Shown piece by piece: positions 37,376-48,629 of a stretch of 64,000 nt of DNA. Every line of letters begins with the position of its first letter. The stretch's first letter is position 1. The notes beneath the pieces were generated by a model. It made no database searches. It worked only from the letters and a program-made list of their open reading frames with translations, and was not told where the DNA came from. The stretch is taken from positions 432,510 through 496,509 of the forward strand of contig NZ_KB891102.1 of the NCBI RefSeq assembly GCF_000373365.1, written 5' to 3'. Made by a program: the position numbers and the translations under genes. The DNA is from Parafrankia discariae (GTDB taxonomy: Bacteria; Actinomycetota; Actinomycetes; Frankiales; Frankiaceae).

Positions 37376-39718
37376 TCAGCCGCGGCCGGTTGGGCCGCGC
37401 GCCCGCGCCTCCCGCTCACCTGCCGCCGCACCCGCCGCCACCGGGCCGCCGGCCGGCTCACCGCTCTGGTCACCCGTGAGCACCGCCGGCGCCGTTCCCG
37501 TGAGCGCCGCCGGCGCTGTCTCCGTGAGCACCGCCGGCGCCGTGCCGGTGAGCACCGCCGGCGCCGTGCCCGTCGGCACCGATCCCGGCAGCGCCGCACC
37601 CGGGGCCGTCGTGCCGGCCGTGCCGGGAGCGGCCGCGGGGGCGCCGGAGGCCGCGGCGAACGTGCCGTCACGGCTGAGCTTGGGCAGCTCGGCCGGTGGC
37701 TTGCCGCCGGGTACCGCTCCGGGACGCCCGACGCCGTAGAGCGCCTGGTAGATCTCCTTGGCCACGGGCGCGGCGTACTCGGCGCCGGTTCCCGACTCCG
37801 GGATGCTCACGACGACCGCGAACTGGGGGTCGTTCGCCGGGGCGAACGAGGCGAACCACGAGGTGTCGCCCTTGCCCTCGACCTCGGCGGTCCCGGTCTT
37901 GCCGGCCACCGGGACCATGTCGCTGGGCCAGTCGGCGAACACCCCGGTCGCCGTGCCGCCGCCCTCGGTCGTCACCCCGGTCAGGCCGCCCCGGATGTAG
38001 GCGAGGATCTCCGGCGAGACGGGCAGCCTGCCGACGACCTTCGGCTCGATCGGCTTCACCTCCCTGCCGTCCGGCGAGACCGTGGCCTTGGCCAGGGTGG
38101 GCTGGTAGATCGTCCCGCCGTTCGCGATGGCCGCGTAGGCGGTGGCGAGCTGCAACGGACTGACGGAGAGGTACTGCCCCTGCCCGATGGCGAACTGGAC
38201 GGCCGCACCGGCGTTGTAGAGGTATCCGTCGACGCAGGCCTCGGCCGCGTACTTGCGGAAGCGCTCGGCCTTCGTCGGGTCGGACTCCTCCGGGTAGCCG
38301 TTCTGCGCGCGCCGGCAGTAGGAGTCCTTGAGCTCCTCCCAGATCTTCTTCGCGTCCGCCCGGTCGACGACGGAGCCGGCGGTCTCGCCCGGCAGGTCGA
38401 TGCCGGTGCGCCGGCCGAAACCCATGGCCTCGGCCATGTGGATGAAGTACTCCTTGGGCTCCGGGTAGGGGCCACGGCCGTTGCGCAGCCCGCCGTCGGC
38501 GACCCAGGCGTCGTAGGCGAACTTGTCGAAGATGACGTCGCAGGAGATGACCAGCGCCTGGTGCAGCGTGATCGGGCCCGCGGACGAGCCGTCGAAGTTG
38601 TGGAAGATCTGGTCGCCGACCTGCAGAGTCGGGGCGCAGTCGTAGGTCTGGTCACCGGTCGCGCCCAGGTTCTGCATGGCGACGGCGGTCGAGACCACCT
38701 TGAACGTCGACCCGGCCGCCGCCGAGCCCTGGAAGGCGCGGGACAGCAGCGGGGTGCCGTTGGCCGGGTCTGACAGCGCGGCGTAGTCGTTCTGGGAGAC
38801 ACCGCCGACGAACACCGACGGGTCGTAGGACGGCAGGCTGGCCAGCGCGACGACGCCGCCGGTGCGCACGTCCAGCACCACCGCGGAGGCGGAGCGGGCT
38901 CCCCCGCCGAGCGAGTCGAGCGTCTTCGCCAGCGCCTCCTCGGCCGCGCGCTGGACGTCGAGATCGAGGTTGAGCACGAGGTGGTCGCCGCTGACCGGCG
39001 GGGTCGTCGACGCGGTGCCCGCGACCCGGCCGAACCGGTCGACCTCGAGGCGTTCCACGCCGTCCGCGCCGCGCAGCGCGTCGTCGTAGGTGTACTCCAG
39101 GCCGGAGACGCCGATCAGGCTGTTGAGGTGGTAGCCCTTCTCGTCGCCCTGCTTGTCGAGCTGCTCCTGCGAGACGGGGGCGAGGTAGCCCAGCTCGTGC
39201 GCGGCGAGCCCGCCGTTCGGGTACTCGCGGACGGCCTGCAGGTCCGCGGACACGCCGGGGAAGCGGTCCGGGTGCTCGATCACCGCGAGCGCCTGCGCCG
39301 GGGTGACGTCCTTCGCCACCGGGACCGGCTGGTAGGGCGAGCCGTTCCAGCAGGGCGCCCGCACCGTGGCCGAACAGAAGCGGACCCGCTGCTCGAGCTC
39401 GGCCAGCGGCGCCCCGATGACGGTGGCCAGCCGGTCGAGCACGGCCTTGCCCTTGTCCGCCTGGCGGTCGATGGCCGACCGGTTGACCGAGATGACCAGC
39501 GAGGTGCGGTTGCGCACCAGGGGCTGGCCCTCGTCGTCGACGATCATGCCCCGGGTGGCGGGGGTGACCACCTCACGGACCCGGTTGGTCTCCGCGACCT
39601 GGCGGTAGCGCTCGCCGTCGAGGATCTGCAGCACCCACAGCCGGGCGCCGAGCGTCACCAGCAGGGAGAGCACGAGGACCCGAAGGATCAGCAGCCGGAT
39701 CCGCATCCGGTCGGTCAC
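37376..39718 (-). CDS. mrdA: penicillin-binding protein 2 (elongation transpeptidase)
   Basis: 780 residues from a GTG at 39718 sharing GTGA with the mreD stop. One membrane anchor (LLILRVLVLSLLVTLGARLW) is followed by the dimerisation domain (VTPATRGMIVDDEGQPLV). The transpeptidase has its active Ser in GSAAAGSTFKVV, the SxN-type SCD in LVISCDVIFDKFA, and KTG in VAGKTGTAEVEGKG. It crosslinks side-wall peptidoglycan with RodA. The tail after residue 680 contains four tandem 8-residue repeats of GTAPAVLT, then Gly/Ala/Arg sequence; this is unusual and probably disordered. Confidence 0.93.
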   Translation of the reverse strand: MTDRMRIRLLILRVLVLSLLVTLGARLWVLQILDGERYRQVAETNRVREVVTPATRGMIVDDEGQPLVRNRTSLVISVNRSAIDRQADKGKAVLDRLATVIGAPLAELEQRVRFCSATVRAPCWNGSPYQPVPVAKDVTPAQALAVIEHPDRFPGVSADLQAVREYPNGGLAAHELGYLAPVSQEQLDKQGDEKGYHLNSLIGVSGLEYTYDDALRGADGVERLEVDRFGRVAGTASTTPPVSGDHLVLNLDLDVQRAAEEALAKTLDSLGGGARSASAVVLDVRTGGVVALASLPSYDPSVFVGGVSQNDYAALSDPANGTPLLSRAFQGSAAAGSTFKVVSTAVAMQNLGATGDQTYDCAPTLQVGDQIFHNFDGSSAGPITLHQALVISCDVIFDKFAYDAWVADGGLRNGRGPYPEPKEYFIHMAEAMGFGRRTGIDLPGETAGSVVDRADAKKIWEELKDSYCRRAQNGYPEESDPTKAERFRKYAAEACVDGYLYNAGAAVQFAIGQGQYLSVSPLQLATAYAAIANGGTIYQPTLAKATVSPDGREVKPIEPKVVGRLPVSPEILAYIRGGLTGVTTEGGGTATGVFADWPSDMVPVAGKTGTAEVEGKGDTSWFASFAPANDPQFAVVVSIPESGTGAEYAAPVAKEIYQALYGVGRPGAVPGGKPPAELPKLSRDGTFAAASGAPAAAPGTAGTTAPGAALPGSVPTGTAPAVLTGTAPAVLTETAPAALTGTAPAVLTGDQSGEPAGGPVAAGAAAGEREARARGPTGRG
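37476..37571. repeat. 24-bp tandem repeat (x4) inside the PBP2 gene
   Basis: Four imperfect 24-base units encode GTAPAVLT-type octapeptides in the C-terminal tail. The length is a multiple of three, so copy number can vary without a frameshift. Confidence 0.8.
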
Positions 39719-40251
39719 ACCCGCCTCCGATCCCCGCGCAGGCGGCGGGAGGCCCCCGCCGCGAGCGGGAACAGGAACGGCGTGACGAGCAGGGCGTAGA
39801 GCCCGGCGGCGAGCGCGCGCACGATGGCCTGGCCACCGGTGAGGGCCGCGTCGCCCAGGATCGACGTGGTCGCCGCGTGGCCCAGGGTGCCCAGCGCCGC
39901 CGCGGCACCGACGGCGGCGAGCGGCACGACGATCGAGCGCTCCGCCGCGTTCATCACCAGGCCGGTGAGATACCCGACCAGGCACAGGACGAGTGCGGTC
40001 TGCCCGATCACATGGGTGGACAGCAGGTCGGCAACGAGCCCGACGGTGAAGCCCAGGACCGCGCCGAGCATCGGCCCCTCGATCAACGCGATGATCGCGA
40101 GCAGGACGAGGACCAGGTCGGGCCGGCCGAGCGGTGCACCGAGCCGGGCCACGACCGAGACCTGCAGGACGACGGCGACCAGCAGCACCACCACCGCGGC
40201 CGCGAACGTGCGCGGATGCAGGTTCTCCTCGGGGCTTCCGGTATCCCACAC
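39715..40251 (-). CDS. mreD: rod shape-determining protein MreD
   Basis: About 178 residues from a GTG at 40251, eight bases after the mreC stop; an earlier start overlapping mreC is possible. Five hydrophobic helices are visible, with the MreD-type DLVLVLLAIIALIEGPMLGA and VGLVADLLSTHVIGQTALVL. It bridges MreC and the cytoplasmic machinery of the elongasome. It overlaps PBP2 by four bases. Confidence 0.88.
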   Translation of the reverse strand: MWDTGSPEENLHPRTFAAAVVVLLVAVVLQVSVVARLGAPLGRPDLVLVLLAIIALIEGPMLGAVLGFTVGLVADLLSTHVIGQTALVLCLVGYLTGLVMNAAERSIVVPLAAVGAAAALGTLGHAATTSILGDAALTGGQAIVRALAAGLYALLVTPFLFPLAAGASRRLRGDRRRV

Positions 40252-40258
40252 GGCCGGC

Positions 40259-41251
40259 TCAGCCCGCGCCCTCGGCCGCCGGGACGCCCGCACCGCCCTG
40301 CGCCTGGCCAGTCTGCGGCTGGCCGTTCTGCGCCTGGCCGTTCTCGGGCTGGCCGTTCTCGGGCTGGCCAGCCGGCGGCTGCGCGGCGGCGGGCGCGGGT
40401 GCCGGCCGGGGCGGGAGGACCCGGTCGCCCGGGTCCGCCGGCGGGCCGCCGATCACGACGCCGACCAGGTCGAGCGTGCCGACGGAGACGAAGGGACGCA
40501 CCTCGGCGGTGCGCGAGAGCCCGCCGACATCCACCACCCTGGTCACCTCGCCGATCGGTACACCCGCCACATAGTCAAGACTACCGAACGTCACCAAACG
40601 GTCACCCTTTTTTACCTGGTACGAGGCGTCATAAAGGGTGAAGGTCAGCGAGCTCGGCCCCTGGCCGCCGGCCACCGCGCCGAGCAGCTGGGTGGTCTCC
40701 AGCCGGGCGCCGATCCGGCTGGTCGGATCGCAGAGCAGTTTGATCACGGCGGTGCTGTCGGTCACCGAGGCGACCGTCCCGACCAGGCCCGACGCGTTCA
40801 CGACGACCTTGTCGACGGCGAGGCCATCCCGGCGGCCGGCGTTGATCGTCACCGTCCAGTCCATGCCGGTGACGTCGCCGACCGCGATGACCCGGGCCGG
40901 GACGATCGTGTACTGGCCCTTGTCCGCGAGCAGGCGCAGGTCGGACAGTTGCCCCGCCAGCCGGTCGATCTCGGCCCCGTCGGCGATCTGGCGCCGCAGC
41001 GCGGCGTTCTCCTCGTCAAGCCGGTCGGCGCGGTCGTGGTAGCGGTTCGGGTGGGTCAGCGAGGAGGCGGTGCGCCCCACCGGGCGGGTCACCGTGGTGA
41101 CCGCGTTCTCCACGCCACCGACCGCCGAGTGCAGCGCCCCGCGCACCCCGGTCGCGGAGTCACCCGTCCGGTAGTCGAGCGTGATCAGCGTGAAGGCGAG
41201 GACGAGCAGCGCGGCGATGACGAGGCGGGAGCGCCTGGTGTCACGTCCCAC
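40259..41251 (-). CDS. mreC: rod shape-determining protein MreC
   Basis: 330 residues. Short cytoplasmic start, one membrane helix (LVIAALLVLAFTLITL), a coiled coil (DRADRLDEENAALRRQIADG), then the periplasmic beta domain (IPARVIAVGDVTGMDWTVTI-like PARVIAVGDVTGMDWTVTI and GLVGTVASVTDSTAVIKLLC). The C-terminal tail is a Gln/Gly/Pro repeat (GQPENGQPENGQAQNGQPQ) not found in core MreC. It organises PBP2 and RodA outside the membrane. Confidence 0.93.
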   Translation of the reverse strand: MGRDTRRSRLVIAALLVLAFTLITLDYRTGDSATGVRGALHSAVGGVENAVTTVTRPVGRTASSLTHPNRYHDRADRLDEENAALRRQIADGAEIDRLAGQLSDLRLLADKGQYTIVPARVIAVGDVTGMDWTVTINAGRRDGLAVDKVVVNASGLVGTVASVTDSTAVIKLLCDPTSRIGARLETTQLLGAVAGGQGPSSLTFTLYDASYQVKKGDRLVTFGSLDYVAGVPIGEVTRVVDVGGLSRTAEVRPFVSVGTLDLVGVVIGGPPADPGDRVLPPRPAPAPAAAQPPAGQPENGQPENGQAQNGQPQTGQAQGGAGVPAAEGAG

Positions 41252-41532
41252 GTCGGTCCTCCGTCACCGGTGCCGTCCTCCTGCCGTGTGGTCCGGATGG
41301 CTGCCGGCCCACGGTCAGCCGCGATGTTCCGGTGATGTTTCTACCGGGGCCGCGGCGGGCCCTCGAGCCGGGGCCGGCCGGCCACCCGGCCGCCGAAACG
41401 GCCGGACAAGCCTGGACCGGCGCTGTCACAACGCCCTCGGCCGCCGCCGCCACGGCACCGCGCGCCCGCGACCGTCGATCTTCCTGGTCGGACGAGCGGC
41501 GGGCCGGCCGGGTTCCCGACCCCGGGGGGCGG

Positions 41533-42564
41533 TCAGCGTTTCGGTTCGGAGATCAGGACCTGCTGGAGCGCCTCGAACTCCTCGACGCACTTGCCCGAGC
41601 CCATCGCCACCGAGTGCAGCGGGTTCTCCGCGATGTGGATCGGCATCCCGGTCTCGTGCCGCAGGCGCTCGTCGAGCCCGCGCAGCAGCGCCCCACCACC
41701 GGTCAGCACGATCCCGCGGTCCATGATGTCGCCGGAGAGTTCCGGAGGGCATCTGTCGAGAGTCACCTTCACGGCGTCGATCACCGCGTTCACCGGCTCC
41801 TCGATGGCCTTGCGGATCTCCTCGGCGGTCACCACGATCGTCTTGGGCAGACCGGTGACGAGGTCACGGCCGCGAATCTCCGCACTCGGCTCGTCCGGGA
41901 TCTTGTGTGCCGAACCGATAGCCATCTTGATCTCCTCGGCGGTCCGCTCGCCGAGCATCAGCGAGTACTCCTTCTTGACGTAGGAGATGATCGCCGTGTC
42001 GAGCTCGTCACCGGCCGTGCGGATCGACTGGCTGGTGACGATCCCACCGAGGGAGATGACCGCGACCTCGGTCGTGCCGCCGCCGATGTCGACGACCATG
42101 TTCCCGGTCGGCTCATGGACGGGCAGGCCGGCACCGATCGCCGCCGCCATCGGTTCCTCGATGATGTAGACCTTGCGGGCCCCGGCCTGGTAGCCGGCGT
42201 CCTTGACGGCCCGCTGCTCCACGCCGGTGATGCCGGAGGGCACGCACACCACCAGCCGCGGCTTGGCGAAGTGCCGGCGGCGGTGCACCTTCTGGATGAA
42301 GTAGCGCAACATCCGCTCGGTGGTCTCGAAGTCGGCGATCACGCCGTCCTTCAGCGGACGGACGGCCACCACGTTGCCCGGGGTGCGCCCGATCATCCGC
42401 TTGGCGTCGGTACCGACGGCGAGGATGCCCGAGGTGGTCGTGTTGATCGCCACCACACTGGGCTCGTTGAGGACGATCCCCCTGCCGCGGACGTAGACGA
42501 GCGTGTTGGCGGTACCAAGGTCGACGGCCATGTCACGACCGAGGAATGACAGCGAACTGGACAT
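41533..42564 (-). CDS. mreB: rod shape-determining actin homologue MreB
   Basis: 343 residues from the ATG at 42564. Actin-fold motifs are [20 protein letters not shown] (phosphate 1), [20 protein letters not shown] (phosphate 2), and [20 protein letters not shown] (adenosine). Length and sequence match MreB closely. It polymerises under the membrane to guide elongation. It heads the cluster mreB-mreC-mreD-PBP2-rodA; a gap of about 280 bases before mreC may hold another promoter. Confidence 0.96.
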   Translation of the reverse strand: MSSSLSFLGRDMAVDLGTANTLVYVRGRGIVLNEPSVVAINTTTSGILAVGTDAKRMIGRTPGNVVAVRPLKDGVIADFETTERMLRYFIQKVHRRRHFAKPRLVVCVPSGITGVEQRAVKDAGYQAGARKVYIIEEPMAAAIGAGLPVHEPTGNMVVDIGGGTTEVAVISLGGIVTSQSIRTAGDELDTAIISYVKKEYSLMLGERTAEEIKMAIGSAHKIPDEPSAEIRGRDLVTGLPKTIVVTAEEIRKAIEEPVNAVIDAVKVTLDRCPPELSGDIMDRGIVLTGGGALLRGLDERLRHETGMPIHIAENPLHSVAMGSGKCVEEFEALQQVLISEPKR

Positions 42565-43098
42565 CGTCGGGTGCCGGCCTTCCCGGGGGGCGCGCGGTTG
42601 GGACGGGTCCGGGCGGCGCACGCGGGCGTCACCGACCGGCCCGTCTCCGACCGACGCGCGAAACGCGTACAGAGTTCGTCGAGCGGGCGGGACGGCCCGG
42701 ATGCGCCGCGCGAGAACACGGTCACGACGACCGACCGCAAGGTCGTTCGGCGCGACCCGCCGGACACGTTCCGGGCAGTTGAAAGCGTAGACCGCCCCCG
42801 GTGGGGTCACCGCGCCGACCGGGAAGCGTGTCACCCCGCGCGTAGCGGGGCGGGCACGGCACGCCGGTCGGCGCCACGCCATCCGGGACGGTTGCCGAGC
42901 GGGCGGCGCAGCGCCGCCGATCGGGCGCCGGGCCGCGGGCGCAACCGCCCCGGATCGGTGCCGAAACGCCCACCGGGACGGGCGGCCCGCGCGGCGACCC
43001 CACCGGGGTACCGCCGCGACGGGGCGCCGCGCGGCCGGCGGTTCACCCGCAACGGTGCCGCCGGCCACCCTCGGGGAGGCCGGCCGGAGCCGGCCGGG
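42565..43098. promoter_or_regulatory. spacer between ndk and mreB
   Basis: 534 bases upstream of mreB with no convincing frame. Near 42833-42860 there is a short hairpin with CCCCGC and GCGGGG arms. A GGCCGG-rich inverted repeat lies next to the ndk stop (about 43078-43098) and may act as its terminator. The mreB promoter must be here but was not identified. Confidence 0.4.
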
Positions 43099-43512
43099 TC
43101 AGCTCAGGCCGGGGAAGAACAGGTCGATCTCGCGCTTGGCCGACTCGGGCGAGTCCGACCCGTGGATGAGGTTCTGGCCGATCTCGAGGGCGAAGTCACC
43201 ACGCAGCGACCCGGGAGCCGCCTTCACCGGGTCGGTGGCACCGATCAGGCCACGCAGGGCCTCGACGGCGCGGGGCCCCTCGGCCACCAGCGCGACGAGC
43301 GGACCGGAGGTGATGAACTCCACCAGCTCGCCGAAGAACGGCTTGCTGGCGTGCTCGCCGTAGTGGGTCTCGGCGACCGAGCGCTCGAGGGTGCGCAGCT
43401 CGAGAGCGACGATCTTCAGCCCCTTGCGCTCGATGCGGCCGACGACCTCACCGACGAGGCCGCGGCTGACGCCATCGGGCTTGACCAGGATGAGGGTGCG
43501 CTCGGCGGACAC
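43099..43512 (-). CDS. ndk: nucleoside-diphosphate kinase
   Basis: 137 residues with GGAG five bases before the GTG start. The sequence matches Ndk: [20 protein letters not shown], the ATP-site [11 protein letters not shown], and the C-terminal active-site region [13 protein letters not shown] [17 protein letters not shown]. The phospho-His lies in that last motif. It equilibrates nucleoside triphosphates. Confidence 0.96.
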   Translation of the reverse strand: MSAERTLILVKPDGVSRGLVGEVVGRIERKGLKIVALELRTLERSVAETHYGEHASKPFFGELVEFITSGPLVALVAEGPRAVEALRGLIGATDPVKAAPGSLRGDFALEIGQNLIHGSDSPESAKREIDLFFPGLS

Positions 43513-43716
43513 GGGACTCCTTCAGAATCGTTTCGTCATCTTCGACGTGATCAGGGCGCCCGGACCGCGCCTGCGCGACACCGGTTGGCCCCCGGCAAAC
43601 CTACAGGGTCGACGTTCACCGCCGGTCCGCGCAGTCCCCCGGACCACCCGTCAGAGCACCGCACGGGCAACACCGGGATCACCGGGATCACCGGGGCATC
43701 GTCGGCCGACGGACGG

Positions 43717-45066
43717 TCAGCGACGCAGCAGGTGCCGCGCCTCCCCCACGGTCACCAGCGAGCCGGTGACGAGCACTCCCGTACCCCCCAGCTCGCCCTC
43801 CTCCTCCGCGAGCCGCACCGCCGCCTCCAGGGCGTCGTCGAGCCGTGGCGCGACCTCGACCCGGTCGGCGTCGAAGACGTCCACCGCGATCGCCGCGAGG
43901 TCGTCCGCGCCCATCGCCCGCGGTGACGTGCTCTGGGTGATGACGACACTGCTGAGCACTGGTTCCAGGGCGGCGAGGATGCCCTCGGCGTCCTTGTCCC
44001 CGAGCATGCCGACGACGCCGACGAGGGTGTCGAAGCCGAAGGCCTCGCCGACGGCGGCCGCGAGGGCCTGCGCGCCGGCGACGTTGTGCGCGCCGTCCAG
44101 GATGATGGTCGGCGAGCGACGCACGACCTCCAGCCGGCCGGGCGAGTCGGCCTGGGCGAATCCGGCGCGGACCGCGTCGGCGTCCAGTTGGCCCTGCCCG
44201 CCGCCGAGGAACGCCTCGACGGCCGCCAGCGCCACGGCCGCGTTGTGCGCCTGGTGGATGCCGTGCAGCGGCAGGAAGACCTCCTCGTAGGTCCCGCCGA
44301 GCCCGCGCAGGGTCAGCACCTGGCCGCCCACCGCCACCCGCCGGCCGACGACCCCGAACTCCAGGCCCTCCCGCGCCACGGTGGCTCCGACCTCGGCGCT
44401 GCGTCGCAGCAGGACCTCGGCGGCCGGCAGCGCCTGCTGCGCCAGCACCACCAGGGCGTCCGGCCGGATGATCCCCGCCTTCTCCGCCGCCACGGCCTCC
44501 ACGGTGTCGCCCAGCTCCCGATGGTCCAGCGAGACCGGCGTGATCACCGCGACGCCCGCGTCGATCACGTTCGTCGCGTCCCAGGTGCCGCCCATCCCGA
44601 CCTCGACGACCCCAGCGTCCACGGGCGAGTCGGAGAACGCGGAGAAGGCCATCGCGGTGAGCAGCTCGAAGAACGTGACCCGCTCGGGATGGCGGCTGTC
44701 GACGAGCTCCGCGTAGGGGATGACGTCGTCGTAGGCCCGGGCGAACATCTCCGCGTCGGCGGGCGCGCCGTTGATGCTGATCCGCTCGGTGACGCTCTCC
44801 AGATGCGGGGAGGTGTACCGGCCCGGCCGCAGCCCGAAGCCACGCAGCAGCGCGTCGATCATCCGCGCCGTGGACGTCTTGCCGTTCGTGCCGGTGATGT
44901 GGATGGACGGGAAGGACCGCTCAGGGTGCCCCAGCAGGTCGACGAGATCCCGCATCCGGTCCAGGTCCGGGTGCATCCGGTGCGGGAACCGCCCGGCCAG
45001 TGCCTTCTCCACCCGGGCGAGCTCGGCCGCGTCGTCCGGCGTGCGCCCCGTGCGTGCGTCTGTCAC
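43717..45066 (-). CDS. folC: bifunctional folylpolyglutamate synthase/dihydrofolate synthase
   Basis: 449 residues. The ATP-binding loop is FPSIHITGTNGKTSTARMID. Further motifs are SPHLESVTERISING, the metal-site VEVGMGGTWDATN, and LDGAHNVAGAQAL. TPVSLDHRELGDTVEAVAAEKAGII is the conserved middle region. It adds glutamates to folates in the cytosol. In many actinobacteria valS lies between clpX and folC; here folC follows clpX directly. Confidence 0.93.
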   Translation of the reverse strand: MTDARTGRTPDDAAELARVEKALAGRFPHRMHPDLDRMRDLVDLLGHPERSFPSIHITGTNGKTSTARMIDALLRGFGLRPGRYTSPHLESVTERISINGAPADAEMFARAYDDVIPYAELVDSRHPERVTFFELLTAMAFSAFSDSPVDAGVVEVGMGGTWDATNVIDAGVAVITPVSLDHRELGDTVEAVAAEKAGIIRPDALVVLAQQALPAAEVLLRRSAEVGATVAREGLEFGVVGRRVAVGGQVLTLRGLGGTYEEVFLPLHGIHQAHNAAVALAAVEAFLGGGQGQLDADAVRAGFAQADSPGRLEVVRRSPTIILDGAHNVAGAQALAAAVGEAFGFDTLVGVVGMLGDKDAEGILAALEPVLSSVVITQSTSPRAMGADDLAAIAVDVFDADRVEVAPRLDDALEAAVRLAEEEGELGGTGVLVTGSLVTVGEARHLLRR

Positions 45067-45204
45067 GGAGCCGAGGTTATGGCATCGCCGCGCCCGGCCG
45101 GGGTCGCGGCCGGCGCGGGCACCTCGGCGCCGCGGCCATCGCCACCTCGGCGACGGTGGCCGGTGCCGGGATGGCCGGTGCCGGGATGGCCGGCCGCGAC
45201 CTCG

Positions 45205-46497
<1,293 letters not shown>

Positions 46498-46971
46498 CGA
46501 GGACTCAGTCCCTTCGTCCAGACGATGGTGTCGCCTGCGTGTCGGGGGCGGTGGGCACCGCCCGGTCGTCGCGTGTCTGCCTGTATCCGTCCCCGTGGGG
46601 ACGGTACCCCGCGGGGGCGTCCGGTGAGAGCCCAATCGCTGGGCTCATACCGGTCAGCCTACGGTCATCGGGCCCGTCCCCGCTCGTCCAGACGGCCCGT
46701 TCGGCACCACCGCCCGATCGGGCGTCCGCGCGGGGACGGGGGGATGCCAACCCGTCGCACCCGGCCCGCCACCGACGAGCCCCTCGCGCGCCGCACCACC
46801 TGGGCCGCCGGGCCCGTCGCCCAGGTCCGGCGGAGGTACCGGCGCCCCGGCGGGGCGCACCGGGCCCGGTCCGGTGCGCCCCGCCGGGCCCGATCCCGGG
46901 ACCGGATCCGGCGGTCCCGGGCACTGGCCCGGGACCGGGACCGGGAGCGGCGTGGCCCACCGGGCGCCGGC
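46498..46971. promoter_or_regulatory. spacer between clpP2 and clpX
   Basis: 474 bases without a coding frame. The right part holds a perfect 18-base-pair hairpin and GACCGG-type simple repeats; the left part should hold the clpX promoter. Confidence 0.5.
46846..46888 (-). terminator. 18-bp perfect hairpin downstream of clpP2
   Basis: Arms 46846-46863 and 46871-46888 are exact complements around a seven-base loop, almost entirely G and C. It lies about 85 bases after the clpP2 stop. There is no U-tract; in high-GC actinobacteria such hairpins can terminate or stabilise the 3' end. Confidence 0.65.
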
Positions 46972-47616
46972 TCAGCGCGCCGAGGCGAGCCGCGAGGACT
47001 TCCGGGTCTTGATCACTTCGTCGATGATGCCGTAGTCCTTGGCCTCGTCGGCGCTGAAGATCTTGTCGCGCTCGATGTCCTTGCGGACGGCCTCCTCGGT
47101 GCGCCCGGTGTGCTCGGCGAGCATGTGCTCCAGGAGCGACCGCATGCGCAGGATCTCGCGCGCCTGGATCTCGATGTCGCTGGACTGGCCCTCACCCTGC
47201 GCCGACGGCTGGTGGATGAGGATGCGGCTGTTCTGCAGCGCGAACCGCTTGCCGGGAGTACCGGCCGCGAGCAGCACCGCCGCCGCGGACGCCGCCTGGC
47301 CCATGCAGATCGTCTGGATGTCGGGACGTACGAACTGCATGGTGTCGTAGATCGCGGTCAGCGACGTGAACGACCCACCGGGCGAGTTGATGTAGATCGA
47401 GATGTCGCGGTCCGGGTCCTCGGACTCGAGGAACAGCAGCTGCGCCATCACGTCGTTCGCCGACGTGTCGTCGATCGGTGCGCCGAGGAAGACGATGCGC
47501 TCCTTCAGCAGCTTCGAGTACGGGTCCATGCCGTACTCGCCGCGCGACGTCTTCTCGATGATGTTGGGAAGGACGTACCGGCTCTGCGTTCCGTAGTAGC
47601 CCTGTGGTCCGTGCAT
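46972..47616 (-). CDS. clpP2: ATP-dependent Clp protease proteolytic subunit (ClpP2-type)
   Basis: 214 residues, start with GGAGG upstream. The fold is clear: [40 protein letters not shown], the catalytic Ser in [20 protein letters not shown], the His in [14 protein letters not shown], and the Asp in the helix region before [16 protein letters not shown]. It is the partner ring of the adjacent ClpP1, 62 bases upstream on the same strand, as in other actinobacteria, which need both. Confidence 0.95.
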   Translation of the reverse strand: MHGPQGYYGTQSRYVLPNIIEKTSRGEYGMDPYSKLLKERIVFLGAPIDDTSANDVMAQLLFLESEDPDRDISIYINSPGGSFTSLTAIYDTMQFVRPDIQTICMGQAASAAAVLLAAGTPGKRFALQNSRILIHQPSAQGEGQSSDIEIQAREILRMRSLLEHMLAEHTGRTEEAVRKDIERDKIFSADEAKDYGIIDEVIKTRKSSRLASAR

Positions 47617-47678
47617 GGTGACTGCCTCCGAGGAGAGCGGGTGACGAGGGTCGGGACGGCTCGCTGCCGCGGCGGGCG

Positions 47679-48320
47679 TCAGCTCACCGGTCCTTCGCTG
47701 GGGACCTGGCGGGCCCGCTGGACGACGTGGTCGACGAAGCCGTAGTCCTTCGCCTCGTCCGCGGTGAACCAGCGGTCGCGGTCGGAGTCCCGCTCGATCT
47801 GCTCGACGGGCTGACCGGTGTGGAACGCGATGCGCTCCTGCATCATCCGCTTGGTGTAGAGCATCTGCTCCGCCTGGATCGCGATGTCAGAAGCCGTTCC
47901 GCCGATGCCGCCGGAGGGCTGGTGCATCATGATCCGCGCGTGCGGCAGCGAGTAGCGCTTGCCCGGCGCGCCCGCGCAGAGCAGGAACTGACCCATCGAC
48001 GCGGCGAGCCCCAGGGAAACCGTGGCCACGTCGTTCTCGACGTACTGCATGGTGTCGTAGATCGCCATGCCGGCGCTGACCGAGCCGCCGGGCGAGTTGA
48101 TGTAGAGGAAGATGTCCCGCTCGGGGTCCTCGGCGTTCAGCAGCAGGAGCTGCGCGCAGATCGCGTTGGCGATCGAGTCCTCCACCACCGAACCGAGAAA
48201 GATGATCCGCTCACGGAGGAGACGGTTGAAGACCTGCTCGTCGAAGCCGGGGCCATTCTGTCCCGGCGAGCGGAGACTCGGGCCCGGGACAGCCAGGCCA
48301 GGGGCGGCGATGTCACTCAC
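47679..48320 (-). CDS. clpP1: ATP-dependent Clp protease proteolytic subunit (ClpP1-type)
   Basis: 213 residues from the GTG at 48320, with GAGG about nine bases upstream; the frame continues another 78 codons upstream without family resemblance. Motifs: [40 protein letters not shown], the catalytic Ser in [20 protein letters not shown], and the His in [14 protein letters not shown]. An unusual N-terminal leader of about 20 residues ([15 protein letters not shown]) is probably a propeptide. It forms the mixed protease with ClpP2. Confidence 0.93.
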   Translation of the reverse strand: MSDIAAPGLAVPGPSLRSPGQNGPGFDEQVFNRLLRERIIFLGSVVEDSIANAICAQLLLLNAEDPERDIFLYINSPGGSVSAGMAIYDTMQYVENDVATVSLGLAASMGQFLLCAGAPGKRYSLPHARIMMHQPSGGIGGTASDIAIQAEQMLYTKRMMQERIAFHTGQPVEQIERDSDRDRWFTADEAKDYGFVDHVVQRARQVPSEGPVS

Positions 48321-48557
48321 GGTCGGATCCTCGGCTTCCTTCGGCGGCGTCTGATTGACCGGCTCGACACTATCTGTGACACGAGCCGGTTCCGGTGCTT
48401 CTTCTTCGATGTTCGCGCTGGGCGTGAGGCCGAGCCAGTCCGGCACCGATGTGCGCCGAGGGACCATGACCAGGCAGCGGCCCGGCGGAGCACCTGTCGT
48501 CACCGTGCCGGGGCGACAGCGTGCCTCTCGGTGTCCATACGTGGCACCGGACACGCC

Positions 48558-48591
48558 GACGGCCTCCGGAACTCACGTTCCGGAGGCCGTC
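48558..48591 (-). terminator. hairpin downstream of trigger factor
   Basis: A perfect 15-base-pair stem (arms 48558-48572 and 48577-48591) with a four-base loop, 38 bases after the tig stop codon. It separates tig from clpP1 on the same strand. The 309-base spacer 48321-48629 otherwise holds only the likely clpP1 promoter. Confidence 0.75.
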
Positions 48592-48629
48592 GATCGAATC
48601 CACCCGCCGCGGTCGTCGCCTGGCGGTCG

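Noticed and set aside
34234..37479. A 1081-codon plus-strand open frame opposite the radical-SAM and rodA genes
   Set aside because: It spans two certain genes on the other strand and reads as His/Arg/Glu-rich mirror sequence.
48400..48425. A TTCGC...GCG element upstream of clpP1 resembling a ClgR box
   Set aside because: The spacing differs from the described ClgR box by one base and the flanks do not match; too weak to call.
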